From: Armatimonadota bacterium
GTDB taxonomy: Bacteria > Armatimonadota > UBA5829 > DSUL01
Length of the DNA stretch: 64,000 nt
Assembly (NCBI GenBank): GCA_025998755.1
Contig: AP024674.1
Span: 372,001-436,000, forward strand
Reading direction: 5' to 3'
Made by a program: the position numbers and the translations under genes. The notes beneath the pieces were generated by a model, which saw nothing but the letters and a program-made list of their open reading frames with translations, was not told the DNA's origin and searched no databases. This document shows, piece after piece, positions 1-7,483 of this stretch (position 1 is the stretch's first letter; every line of letters starts with the position of its first letter).

Positions 1-194
1 TTCAGGTATTCCTGATCGTTGATGACCCACGAGACAGGCTGCCCGTGCCGGTCCGCGATCCTGGCGATGCGGCGGACGGCGTCATGGAGGTCGTTTGTGT
101 GCTCATAGAGCGTCCCCCGCGAAGGGTGCCCGGCGTAGGTGAAGCGGGAAACCGGACAGGTGAAACTCAGCAGCAGCAGGCGGTCCGGGTTCAA
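1..194 (-). CDS. Partial protein of unknown function (N-terminal part only)
   Basis: An open frame runs off the left edge of the window. It starts at a TTG that overlaps the TGA stop of the upstream lipoprotein gene (TTGA), a usual sign of translational coupling. The 64 visible residues begin MNPDRLLLLSFTCPVSRFTY and continue with a helix rich in Arg and His, then SWVINDQEYL. This layout is loosely like the start of a polysaccharide-deacetylase-type fold, but no catalytic motif is visible. I do not assign a function. The coupling suggests that it shares an operon with the lipoprotein gene at 191-856. Confidence 0.45.
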   Translation of the reverse strand, partial: MNPDRLLLLSFTCPVSRFTYAGHPSRGTLYEHTNDLHDAVRRIARIADRHGQPVSWVINDQEYL

Positions 195-856
195 TGGCTC
201 ACCCTGATGGAATCCACGATCTGATCCGCTTGCCGGATGATGTCCGCCTTGCCATCCGGCGCAATGCGGATGATCTCGTAGGTCCCGTTCTGCAGCTTGA
301 GCGCCACCACACGCGCACGCTGGGCCGCCCCCACCAGTTGTCCTGAGCCGTAGAAGGCCAGGAACGCCGTTCCCGGCTGGGCGAGGGCTGTTGCCTCCTC
401 GGCCGGGATGTTGCCCGGCCAGGTCAGCTGGCGCTGTTGGATGTCAACCGCGCCGAACTCCGTCCATCCCGCTGTGATGCCGGAGTCCATCATCGGGACG
501 CCCAGAGGCCCCTTCGTGACGTCGGGGACACCTCCGGGGAGCGGCGGCTCGGGCTGCTGATCGCTCTGAGCGGACCGCGGCCGCCAGATTATCTTCACCA
601 TAGGGGGCCGCTCTGTCACCTCCCGGTCCGTGGGATCCAGCTTCCGGAACAGCACGACGGCCATTGCGCCGGTCTTGGGATCGTCAAGGGTGTCCAGATC
701 CTTCACGGTCCAGTTTGCCGGGTGTGTGGCGGTCAGGTGATATTTCGCGTTGCCCCAGGCGACCGGAGTGGTGTCTTCCTGTCTGGTGCCCCCGCAGCCG
801 CCAGCCAGCACACAGGCTGCGAAAGCTATGCCAAGAGGCGTCATCAAACTCTTCAT
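191..856 (-). CDS. Putative lipoprotein of unknown function
   Basis: The protein has 221 aa. It starts with a short hydrophobic signal sequence (MKSLMTPLGIAFAACVLAGG) followed by a Cys at residue 21, so export and lipidation are likely, although the lipobox (AGGC) is not perfect. I chose the ATG at 856 because a GGGAGG ribosome site lies just upstream on the minus strand; the frame stays open further upstream but without a site. The mature part contains the phrase HPANWTV and has no motif I recognise. A lipoprotein with a similar plan (LKAPSGW) begins at 63627. Its role is unknown. Confidence 0.6.
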   Translation of the reverse strand: MKSLMTPLGIAFAACVLAGGCGGTRQEDTTPVAWGNAKYHLTATHPANWTVKDLDTLDDPKTGAMAVVLFRKLDPTDREVTERPPMVKIIWRPRSAQSDQQPEPPLPGGVPDVTKGPLGVPMMDSGITAGWTEFGAVDIQQRQLTWPGNIPAEEATALAQPGTAFLAFYGSGQLVGAAQRARVVALKLQNGTYEIIRIAPDGKADIIRQADQIVDSIRVSH

Positions 857-1005
857 CAAAGATCCTCCCGAGTGCCTGCCAGACCGGGTGGCGATCATCG
901 TTTCCCCGGCCGGCGCAAGCCTCCCGCTACGAGAGGATGTTGGCGCGAAAAGGGCCCGCGCCGCCACTGAGGCGCGGACCCCGAAGTTTGCCTGACAGGG
1001 CGGGC

Positions 1006-1872
1006 TTATTGCAGCCGGAATCCTGCCAAGCGGATCTTTAGGTCTCCTGCCACCGGTACGGACCCGGAGTCGGCCGAGACCATCACCGAGGCTTCCAGGT
1101 TCTGCCGGATGGGTTCTCCGCTGCGAAGCCCCACCAGCATTTCGCCGGAAACATTGATGCTGGCGCTGCCGGTGAACGCTGGCACGTCGGCTGGCAGTCC
1201 CATTCCCCGGGAGTCGAACCTGATCATCTGGCCGCCATCCGAAGTCACCACAAACTGGACAGCATCCTCGCCTGCCGCCCTCAGCACCTCCACCGGTATT
1301 ACCTGCACACTGAAGTCACCAGCGATTCCTGCCGCGCTGAGGCCCTGCTTCAACACCAATGGAACGCCTAGCTCTATCTCGCCGTTCGGAGGCGACAGCA
1401 TAGGGAACGACGCCCCCGGGATCTGGGAGGTGTCCAGTTTCATAACGAAAGGCTTCGCGGAGCCGGGAATGCCGGAGACCTTTATGCTGTGCAACTGGCC
1501 TTTGCGTGTGAAAAAGCTGGTGACCGTCGGCATCTCGGGCATCCGGGCGAGAGCTTTCTTCAGCTCCGGCACGCTCTGGCCCATTACCGAGCCTTCCAGT
1601 TTGGAGATCCGCAGGGAAGTCGTAACCGGAGCCAGGCCGTCGGCTTGACGGGTGCCGTAGCGTACGTTCTGGATCATGACAAGCTGACCCTGGATGGGCA
1701 GACCCTGGTTCATCATGAACAGGTTCATGTCCAGGTCCACCACAGTCTTGAACTTGCTGGTCTTGCCCGGAAGGGTGTCGAACGGCAGCGGGATGGTGAT
1801 CTTCTGTGCCGCGACGCTTCCCGACGTTACGCAGGTCAGCAGGACGGCAGCCACACGGGTCAAGAGTCTCAT
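1006..1872 (-). CDS. Exported protein of unknown function
   Basis: The protein has 288 aa, with a clean Sec signal peptide (MRLLTRVAAVLLTCVTSG, probable cleavage after SVAA). The start at 1872 is preceded by GGGAG at good spacing; the open frame continues upstream but the extension lacks a signal character. The mature chain is rich in beta-forming residues, has no further membrane segment and contains no catalytic motif I know. It is probably periplasmic or cell-surface. The next gene upstream (radA) is divergent, so the 206-bp gap 1873-2078 must hold promoters for both, though I see no convincing box. Confidence 0.6.
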   Translation of the reverse strand: MRLLTRVAAVLLTCVTSGSVAAQKITIPLPFDTLPGKTSKFKTVVDLDMNLFMMNQGLPIQGQLVMIQNVRYGTRQADGLAPVTTSLRISKLEGSVMGQSVPELKKALARMPEMPTVTSFFTRKGQLHSIKVSGIPGSAKPFVMKLDTSQIPGASFPMLSPPNGEIELGVPLVLKQGLSAAGIAGDFSVQVIPVEVLRAAGEDAVQFVVTSDGGQMIRFDSRGMGLPADVPAFTGSASINVSGEMLVGLRSGEPIRQNLEASVMVSADSGSVPVAGDLKIRLAGFRLQ

Positions 1873-2078
1873 TGATAGGCTCCCGGGAGGCGCCGGCGGG
1901 CGGTGAAGGACGCTTCCCTGAAAAGAGTTGTTCCTCATTCGATCGTGTGGCCTTATCAGGTAACTTTGCCGGTTCCGACCGGGGTGACCCGTCGAACAGC
2001 GGCACGGACTCTCCAGCTTCCTGTCGGTTGCCCCCTGTCTGGAGGGAAAGCGGAAGGCGGCGGGGAAACTAGACGGCG

Positions 2079-3461
2079 GTGACCCCGATGCCCAAGCCTT
2101 CCGTACGATTTGTCTGTCAGAACTGCGGCTACGAGTCTCCTCGGTGGATGGGGAGGTGCCCGGACTGCGCCGAATGGGCCACCATCGTGGAGGAGCCGGT
2201 CGCGCCTGTGCCTGCCGCAGTCAGACCCCGCACTCAGCCTGCCGCAGCGCCGGAGCCTCTGTCATCCATAGATTTCACCGCCGAGCAGCGTCTCTCCACC
2301 GGCATATCCGAGCTGGACCGTGTCCTTGGCGGCGGGCTCGTTCCTGGCTCGGTCGTGCTTATCGGCGGCGATCCAGGCATCGGCAAGTCCACTCTTTTGA
2401 TGCAGGCCTCAGGCAATCTGGCGGGGCAGGGGACGGGGGTGCTCTATCTCTCCGGTGAGGAATCTCCCCGTCAAATCCGGATGCGCTCGAGGCGGCTCGG
2501 GGTGGATTCGGACCTGGTCTGGGTGAGTCCGGAGACAGATACAGGCGCGCTGGAAAGTCTGGTGGAGACTACCGGCGCCGGCGCTTTGGTCATAGACTCC
2601 ATTCAGACGATGTCCGACCCTTCCTCTCCTTCCGCCCCGGGAACGGTCAGTCAGGTGCGCGCGGCGGCAGGGCAGGTGGCCGCAGTCGCGCGGTTGCGGG
2701 GAATCCCGGCCTTCCTGGTGGGACATGTCACCAAGGATGGGTCCCTAGCCGGGCCGCGGGTGCTGGAGCACATGGTGGACACTGTGCTCTATTTCGAAGG
2801 CGACCGGGACAGTGCCTACCGGATCCTGCGGGCGGTCAAGAACCGCTTCGGCGCAACCGACGAGGTCGGCATTTTTGAAATGAGCAGTGCCGGCCTAGTC
2901 CCAGTGGAGAATCCATCTGCCGCGCTTCTCTCAGAAAGAGACGAGAAAGGGGCAGGCAGCGTGGTCTGTCCGGTGCTGGAGGGGACGCGCCCGTTGCTGG
3001 TGGAGGTGCAGGCTTTGGCGGCTCCCACGCACTTCCCTTCGCCCCGGCGGATGGCTTCCGGGGTGGATTTCAACCGCCTGCTGCTGGTTCTGGCGGTTCT
3101 GGAGAAGCGTGCCGGTGTGAGACTGGGCCAGGCGGATGTGTATGCCAATGTCACCGGCGGGTTGCGTCTTTCAGAGCCGGCGGCGGACCTCGCCCTGGCC
3201 GTCGCGGTGGTCTCCAGCCTGAAGGACCGTCCTGTTCCCGCCGGCACCGCCGTGATGGGAGAGATCGGGCTATCCGGAGAGGTGCGAGGCGTGGCTCAAG
3301 CGGAGCGCCGGGCGCGGGAGGCTGCCCGCCTGGGTTTCAATCGCCTGGTTCTGTCCCGTCGCGATGCCCGGGCGGTGGCATCCTCAGCAGAAGTGGCATG
3401 CGTCGGGGTTCGCACGGTGGCGGAGGCCGTGAGGGTGGCACTGGAGGGGGAATCGGGCTAG
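2079..3461 (+). CDS. radA: DNA repair protein RadA
   Basis: RadA/Sms is a RecA-like ATPase and helicase that processes recombination intermediates. The 460-aa protein shows the full family order: an N-terminal C4 zinc finger (Cys13, 16, 27 and 30), Walker A GGDPGIGKST near residues 96-105, the family-specific KNRFG motif at about 254-258, and a C-terminal Lon-protease-like domain. The start used is a GTG; an in-frame ATG lies three codons later. It heads a plus-strand run with the Nudix gene (19-bp gap), nadC, birA and gpmA, which looks like one transcription unit. Confidence 0.96.
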   Translation: MTPMPKPSVRFVCQNCGYESPRWMGRCPDCAEWATIVEEPVAPVPAAVRPRTQPAAAPEPLSSIDFTAEQRLSTGISELDRVLGGGLVPGSVVLIGGDPGIGKSTLLMQASGNLAGQGTGVLYLSGEESPRQIRMRSRRLGVDSDLVWVSPETDTGALESLVETTGAGALVIDSIQTMSDPSSPSAPGTVSQVRAAAGQVAAVARLRGIPAFLVGHVTKDGSLAGPRVLEHMVDTVLYFEGDRDSAYRILRAVKNRFGATDEVGIFEMSSAGLVPVENPSAALLSERDEKGAGSVVCPVLEGTRPLLVEVQALAAPTHFPSPRRMASGVDFNRLLLVLAVLEKRAGVRLGQADVYANVTGGLRLSEPAADLALAVAVVSSLKDRPVPAGTAVMGEIGLSGEVRGVAQAERRAREAARLGFNRLVLSRRDARAVASSAEVACVGVRTVAEAVRVALEGESG

Positions 3462-3480
3462 ACTCTCTCGCGGACAGGCT

Positions 3481-3972
3481 ATGGTTGAGATCCGCAGATT
3501 GTTCATCGGACGCGTTAACTGCTACCCGTTCCGTGCGCAGGGCGAGGACTGGGAGTTTCTGCTGCTCCGCAAGACGCAACGGTCGCGATCCGCTCAGGCC
3601 GGACTGTGGCAGGTGGTGTCGGGCAAGATCGACGGCGAGGAGCCTTTCTGGAAAGCTGCGCTCCGCGAGCTGGAGGAGGAAACCGGTTGCCGGCCCCTGA
3701 GGTTCTACAACCTGGAGGTTGAGTCTCATTACGACCACGTTCACGACCTGGTCTGCCTGAACCCCACCTTCGCCGCAGAGCTGCCCGGGGATGCCGAGGT
3801 GCGTCTCTCGTCTGAGCATGACGAATTCGCCTGGTTGCCCTTCGATCAGGCGCTCCTGACTCTGCCTTACCCGAATCAGCGCGAGTCCATCACGCGCGTC
3901 CGCTTCAATATCGTGGATCAGCCGGGCCCCACTCCGATGGAAATTCCGGAGGCGTTATGGCGTACGTTTTGA
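3481..3972 (+). CDS. Nudix hydrolase (NudB-like)
   Basis: This 163-aa enzyme should hydrolyse a nucleoside diphosphate linked to another group. The complete Nudix box GX5EX7REUXEEXGU is present at residues 48-70 (G48, E54, R62, E63, E66, E67, G69), so Mg-binding and catalysis should be intact. The length and the N-terminal RRLFIGRVNCYPF stretch resemble the dATP/dihydroneopterin triphosphate pyrophosphatase group, but the substrate cannot be read from sequence. The stop overlaps the start of nadC by 16 bp, which implies coupled translation. Confidence 0.85.
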   Translation: MVEIRRLFIGRVNCYPFRAQGEDWEFLLLRKTQRSRSAQAGLWQVVSGKIDGEEPFWKAALRELEEETGCRPLRFYNLEVESHYDHVHDLVCLNPTFAAELPGDAEVRLSSEHDEFAWLPFDQALLTLPYPNQRESITRVRFNIVDQPGPTPMEIPEALWRTF

Positions 3973-4829
3973 GCCCCGGCGAGATCAGTTCGTTCGTCAA
4001 ACTGGCGCTGGACGAGGATGCGCCATTCGGCGACATCACATCCGAAGCTTGCGTGGATGAAGATGTCCGTGTGAACGCCGTGCTGGTGGCCAAGGCTCCC
4101 GGTGTCATCGCGGGGACGGAGTTCGCACGGGAAGCGTTCGAGCAGTGCGGCGCGCGCTGTCAGGTGCTGATCGAGGACGGCCGCAAGGTCAAACCCGGAG
4201 ATACCGTGCTCCGGGTGGTGGATTCCCCCGCACGCGCGGTGCTCCGGGCCGAAAGAGTGGCGCTCAACTTCCTGGGTCACCTGTCGGGGACGGCAACCGC
4301 CACGGCGCAGCTGGTGGCGGCAGTGGATGGCACCGGAACGATCATCCTTGATACCCGCAAGACCACTCCCGGAATGCGGGCTGCCGAGAAAGCTGCGGTC
4401 CGTGCGGGCGGTGGGCACAACCATCGTCTGAGCCTTTCTCACGGAATCCTCATCAAGGAGAACCACATCCGCGCTGCCGGAGGCGTCCGCACGGCGGTGC
4501 AGCGAGCTCTGAAGGCGCGCACCAATCCCGAGATGTGGCTGGAGGTGGAGGTCACGGACCTGAACGAACTACGCGAGGCCCTGGACGCGGGGGCGAAAAT
4601 GGTGCTGCTGGACAATATGGGCGAGGAGATGATGCGCCAGGCGGTGGAGATCGCGCACGAGGCTGGTGCGCTTACCGAGGCGTCCGGCAACATCACCCTC
4701 AGCAACGTCCGGCGGGTGGCGGAGACGGGGGTGGACTTCATCAGCGTCGGGTATATCACGCACTCCGCTCCGTGGCTGGACCTGAGCCTGCTGGTAGAGC
4801 ACGACCCCCCCGCGCCTTCCGTGGAATGA
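3957..4829 (+). CDS. nadC: Nicotinate-nucleotide diphosphorylase (carboxylating)
   Basis: NadC converts quinolinate and PRPP to nicotinate mononucleotide, CO2 and PPi in de novo NAD synthesis. The 290-aa length fits the family. Visible signatures are DEDAPFGDIT near the N-terminus, ERVALNFLGHLSG, the phosphate-binding DTRKTTPGMRAAEK segment, ILIKENHI, and the barrel end EASGNITLSNV. It sits between a Nudix hydrolase and birA with overlaps on both sides (ATGA with birA). No nadA or nadB is in the window. Confidence 0.95.
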   Translation: MAYVLSPGEISSFVKLALDEDAPFGDITSEACVDEDVRVNAVLVAKAPGVIAGTEFAREAFEQCGARCQVLIEDGRKVKPGDTVLRVVDSPARAVLRAERVALNFLGHLSGTATATAQLVAAVDGTGTIILDTRKTTPGMRAAEKAAVRAGGGHNHRLSLSHGILIKENHIRAAGGVRTAVQRALKARTNPEMWLEVEVTDLNELREALDAGAKMVLLDNMGEEMMRQAVEIAHEAGALTEASGNITLSNVRRVAETGVDFISVGYITHSAPWLDLSLLVEHDPPAPSVE

Positions 4830-5602
4830 GCAGCGCGTCCCGTCCGGCGTTCCCCTCGCTTGTGATCCGTGTGGAAGAGGTGGATTCCACCAGCAACGAG
4901 CTGGCGCGCCTGCTGAATAGGGGCGCGCCGGACGGGACGGCGGTCATCGCCCGGCTTCAAACTGCGGGCAGAGGGCAGCAGGGACGCGCCTGGCATTCCC
5001 CTCCGGATGTCGGTCTTTACGTGTCCTTTGCCAGGAAGTATGAGGGTCCGCCTGCGGGTCTGGCGTTCGCGGCGGGAGTGGCTTGCGCCGCGGCCGTTTG
5101 GGATGCCTGCGGCGTGTCGGCCGGGGTGCGTTGGCCGAACGACGTGGTCTGCAGGGATCGCAAGCTGGGGGGAGTGCTCGTCGAGCAAGCTGGGCCGGGC
5201 GGGATGTGGATCATCGGTTGCGGGCTGAACATCAACCACGCGGATTTTCCTCCAGACCTGAGGGATCTGGCTACCAGTGCCCGGCTGGAGACGGGCAAAG
5301 TATTCCGGCTGGAGGATGTGGAAGATGCCTTTTTCCGCCGGATGGGCGAGGCGATGGAACGTTTGGAGCAGGAAGGCTTCCCGGCAATCCTTCGGGAGTG
5401 GAGGAAACTCGACCGGACCAAGGGGCAGACGGTCAGGGTGGGGGAGCGCCGTCTGGAGGCGGCCGGAGTGGACGAGCAGGGGCGTCTTGTGGCAATAAGC
5501 GGTGACAGGTTTGAGATCATCGAGGCGGCCGGAACGCTGGTCTGGGGTGCGCAGAAAGGCTCCGACGGGTCGCCGGCTGCCGGGGGAGATTTGCAACAAT
5601 GA
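4826..5602 (+). CDS. birA: Biotin--[acetyl-CoA-carboxylase] ligase, monofunctional
   Basis: The enzyme activates biotin to biotinyl-AMP and transfers it to the carrier lysine of biotin enzymes. I start it at the ATG at 4826, which overlaps the nadC stop (ATGA); the frame is open for 97 codons further upstream, but that part is a shadow of nadC. The 258-aa protein begins with [11 protein letters not shown] and carries the ligase signature [13 protein letters not shown] and the lysine-containing [16 protein letters not shown]. There is no N-terminal winged helix, so it should not act as the biotin repressor that the E. coli protein is. Confidence 0.93.
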   Translation: MSSASRPAFPSLVIRVEEVDSTSNELARLLNRGAPDGTAVIARLQTAGRGQQGRAWHSPPDVGLYVSFARKYEGPPAGLAFAAGVACAAAVWDACGVSAGVRWPNDVVCRDRKLGGVLVEQAGPGGMWIIGCGLNINHADFPPDLRDLATSARLETGKVFRLEDVEDAFFRRMGEAMERLEQEGFPAILREWRKLDRTKGQTVRVGERRLEAAGVDEQGRLVAISGDRFEIIEAAGTLVWGAQKGSDGSPAAGGDLQQ

Positions 5603-6345
5603 AGAGACTGGTGCTCATCCGCCACGGAGAAAGCGAGTGGAACAAGGAAAATCGCTTCACAGGATGGACGGACGTTGACCTTTCGGAGAAGGGCCTGCGC
5701 GAGGCTCGCGAGGCCGGAAGGCTGCTGAAGGAGGAGGGATACGAGTTCGACATCGCCTACACCTCCGTCCTCAAGCGCGCCATCCGCACGCTGTGGCTGG
5801 TGCTGGATGAGATGGATCTGATGTGGATCCCCATCATCAACTCCTGGCGTCTCAACGAGCGGCATTACGGGGCCCTGCAGGGGTTGAACAAGGCGGAGAT
5901 GGCCGCGAAATACGGGGAGGATCAGGTGCTGATCTGGCGGCGCAGCTATGACATCCGCCCGCCCGCGCTGGACCCTTCCGACGAGCGCTTTCCGGGCCGC
6001 GACCGACGCTACCGGGATCTGACGCCCGACCAGCTTCCGCTCACGGAGTGCCTGAAGGATACCGTGGAGCGGTTCCTGCCGCTCTGGCACGAGACCATCG
6101 CGCCCACGGTGAAGTCCGGCAAGCGGGTGCTCATAGCGGCGCACGGCAACAGCCTGCGGGCGCTGGTGAAGTATCTGGATGGCATATCGGACCAGGACAT
6201 TGTCGGGCTGAACATACCCACGGGCGTTCCGCTGGTCTACGAGCTGGAGGACGACCTGAAGCCTATTCGCAGCTACTACCTGGGAGATCAGGAAGCCATC
6301 GCCGCCGCTCAGGCCGCCGTGGCCAGCCAGGGAAAAGCGAAGTAG
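5599..6345 (+). CDS. gpmA: 2,3-bisphosphoglycerate-dependent phosphoglycerate mutase
   Basis: This enzyme interconverts 3- and 2-phosphoglycerate in glycolysis through a phosphohistidine. The 248 aa match dPGM length. The RHGESEWN signature places the catalytic His at residue 9; [13 protein letters not shown] and the second active-site histidine in [11 protein letters not shown] (near residue 182) are present. The start overlaps the birA stop (ATGA). It ends the housekeeping run, and the next feature is the tRNA-Asn gene about 200 bp downstream. Confidence 0.96.
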   Translation: MKRLVLIRHGESEWNKENRFTGWTDVDLSEKGLREAREAGRLLKEEGYEFDIAYTSVLKRAIRTLWLVLDEMDLMWIPIINSWRLNERHYGALQGLNKAEMAAKYGEDQVLIWRRSYDIRPPALDPSDERFPGRDRRYRDLTPDQLPLTECLKDTVERFLPLWHETIAPTVKSGKRVLIAAHGNSLRALVKYLDGISDQDIVGLNIPTGVPLVYELEDDLKPIRSYYLGDQEAIAAAQAAVASQGKAK

Positions 6346-6477
6346 CCGGAGAGACCGCCTCCCCCGGCGAGGCCAGCCCGCACGTCTTGTCTGCACGAAA
6401 CGGGATGCTGCCGCACAGCCTTCCGCGAACCAGCGGCCCCGAGGGTGGAGGATGCAGCGCACGGCCCGTTGTTTATA

Positions 6478-6507
6478 TTGACAACAGGCGCGCGGGGATG
6501 GTATAAA
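6478..6507 (+). promoter_or_regulatory. Sigma-70-type promoter for tRNA-Asn
   Basis: A perfect -35 TTGACA (6478-6483) and a TATAAA -10 (6502-6507) are separated by 18 bp. The predicted transcription start lies about 35 bp before the tRNA. A short stem GGACGG/CCGTCC (about 6514-6540) falls in the leader. This is one of the clearest promoters in the window. Confidence 0.75.
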
Positions 6508-6547
6508 CCAGTGGACGGTCTTGCACGCCTGCAGGCCGTCCTTGCAT

Positions 6548-6623
6548 TCCCCGGTAGCTCAACTGGCAGAGCGCTTGGCTGTTAACCAGGATGTTCGTGG
6601 TTCGAGTCCACGCCGGGGAGCCA
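6548..6623 (+). tRNA. tRNA-Asn (anticodon GTT)
   Basis: A 76-nt tRNA with encoded CCA. The acceptor arms TCCCCGG (6548-6554) and CCGGGGA (6613-6619) pair fully, the discriminator is G, and CCA is at 6621-6623. The D loop has AGCTCAACTGGCAGAGC, the anticodon GTT sits at 6581-6583 in a CTGTTAA loop, and the T arm has GGTTCGAGTCC. It reads AAC/AAU codons. Its 3' end appears to be the entry point of the downstream defence island. Confidence 0.97.
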
Positions 6624-6625
6624 GA
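6614..6625 (+). repeat. Candidate attL: tRNA-Asn 3' end, copy 1 of a 12-bp direct repeat
   Basis: CGGGGAGCCAGA spans the last acceptor bases, the discriminator, CCA and two bases beyond. The same 12 bp occur at 23339-23350, on the far side of the BREX island and next to a terminator. After one extra base both copies continue with ATTC/TTC. The match is short for an att core, so the assignment is tentative. Confidence 0.4.
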
Positions 6626-6632
6626 ATTCAAT

Positions 6633-6657
6633 CCGCTGATTTCAGCGGCTCTTGTTT
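6633..6657 (+). terminator. Terminator-like hairpin after tRNA-Asn
   Basis: A perfect 7-bp stem CCGCTGA/TCAGCGG with a 2-nt loop is followed by CTCTTGTTT. It starts 10 bp after the tRNA CCA and probably ends the tRNA transcript, together with the stronger hairpin that follows. Confidence 0.55.
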
Positions 6658-6662
6658 AACGC

Positions 6663-6702
6663 AAGACCCCGTGGGGTGATCCCCTCGGGGTCTTTGCTTT
6701 TG
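6663..6702 (+). terminator. Rho-independent terminator
   Basis: The stem GACCCCG/CGGGGTC (6665-6671 and 6686-6692) carries an inner GGGG/CCCC pairing and is followed by TCTTTGCTTTT. It separates the tRNA transcript from the island genes. Confidence 0.75.
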
Positions 6703-6712
6703 TCCTTGATCT

Positions 6713-6734
6713 GCGCGGACTTACAGCTCCGCGC
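6713..6734. promoter_or_regulatory. Inverted repeat upstream of the island HTH gene
   Basis: A perfect 7-bp inverted repeat GCGCGGA/TCCGCGC with an 8-nt spacer ends 23 bp before the ATG of the HTH gene. Its position fits an operator for autoregulation of the BREX operon by that HTH protein, or a leader hairpin. There is no direct evidence for either role. Confidence 0.35.
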
Positions 6735-6757
6735 GCAACTGCCGTGCCGCCAGGGAT

Positions 6758-7039
6758 ATGCTTGCGGTGGATGAGAAACCACACGACGTCCAGAATATCG
6801 ATGAGTTGTCTGCCCACCTGAAGATACAGAAATCGACGATTTACACGCTCGTTCGGGAAGGCAAAGTCCCTTGCCAGAAGATTGGCTACCATTGGCGCTT
6901 CCCGAAGGAAGCGCCGGGTGGCTGGTTGAAAAAGCTACCAGGGCTCTTGCAACAGGGAGGAAACAGGTATTGTCAGAGCGCTTGGCGGATCAGGTCCTGC
7001 GAAAGATCGGCGAGGCTCGCGATCTCTATTACCGGCTGA
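6758..7039 (+). CDS. Excisionase-like helix-turn-helix protein
   Basis: The 93-aa frame holds a complete excisionase/MerR-type HTH at about residues 14-55: IDELSAHLKIQKSTIYTLVR, then EGKVPCQKIGYHWRFPKE and a WLKK end. Such domains bind DNA in Xis proteins and in small regulators of defence operons. Here it is the first gene after the tRNA and directly precedes brxF, so a regulator of the BREX operon is the most likely role. The last 38 residues have no HTH character and overlap brxF by 70 bp, so the true stop may have been lost by an indel near 6910-6930. Confidence 0.7.
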   Translation: MLAVDEKPHDVQNIDELSAHLKIQKSTIYTLVREGKVPCQKIGYHWRFPKEAPGGWLKKLPGLLQQGGNRYCQSAWRIRSCERSARLAISITG

Positions 7040-7446
7040 TCCTGATGGTGGGCCCTGCGGGAAGCGGGAAGACATCCGCGTTGCAGGAGGTATCGGCCTC
7101 GACCTCCGCTCCGCTCGTCAACGTCAATCTCCAGCTGTCTCGCCGAATGCTCGACCTGACCGAACGCCAACGGGCTCTGCAGCTGCCGCGGCTCTTGGGC
7201 GAAATCGTGGCTGAGGCCACAGGCGAGCTGGTTTTGCTCGACAACATCGAGATCCTTTTCGATGTCCACCTGAAGCATGATCCTTTGCGTCTGCTTCAGG
7301 GATTGTCCCGAAACAAGACGGTCGTGGCCGCATGGAAAGGCCTTATCGTGGATGGTCACATAACCTATGCCGTCCTGGACCACCCCGAATACCGCCGCTA
7401 CCTGATTCGCGATTTTCTGGTGGCCAGTCCGGAGATGAAGACATGA
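6970..7446 (+). CDS. brxF: BREX-3 P-loop protein BrxF
   Basis: BrxF is a small P-loop ATPase found in type 3 BREX phage-exclusion systems. The protein has 158 aa if started at the TTG at 6970, which has an excellent GGGAGG site 9 bp upstream; the frame is open to 6871 but that part overlaps the HTH domain. Walker A GPAGSGKT is at residues 28-35, and a Walker-B-like [11 protein letters not shown] lies near residue 86. The C-terminal half ([24 protein letters not shown]) has the family look. brxC starts 37 bp downstream. Confidence 0.85.
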   Translation: MSERLADQVLRKIGEARDLYYRLILMVGPAGSGKTSALQEVSASTSAPLVNVNLQLSRRMLDLTERQRALQLPRLLGEIVAEATGELVLLDNIEILFDVHLKHDPLRLLQGLSRNKTVVAAWKGLIVDGHITYAVLDHPEYRRYLIRDFLVASPEMKT

Positions 7447-7483
7447 AGGAAACAAGAAGCGAAGCCGCAAGGGGGCATGTGCA

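Noticed and set aside
5017-6462. A 481-aa open frame on the minus strand, and many similar long antisense frames
   Set aside because: It lies opposite birA and gpmA, which have full family motifs. Long antisense frames are expected in DNA of this GC content.
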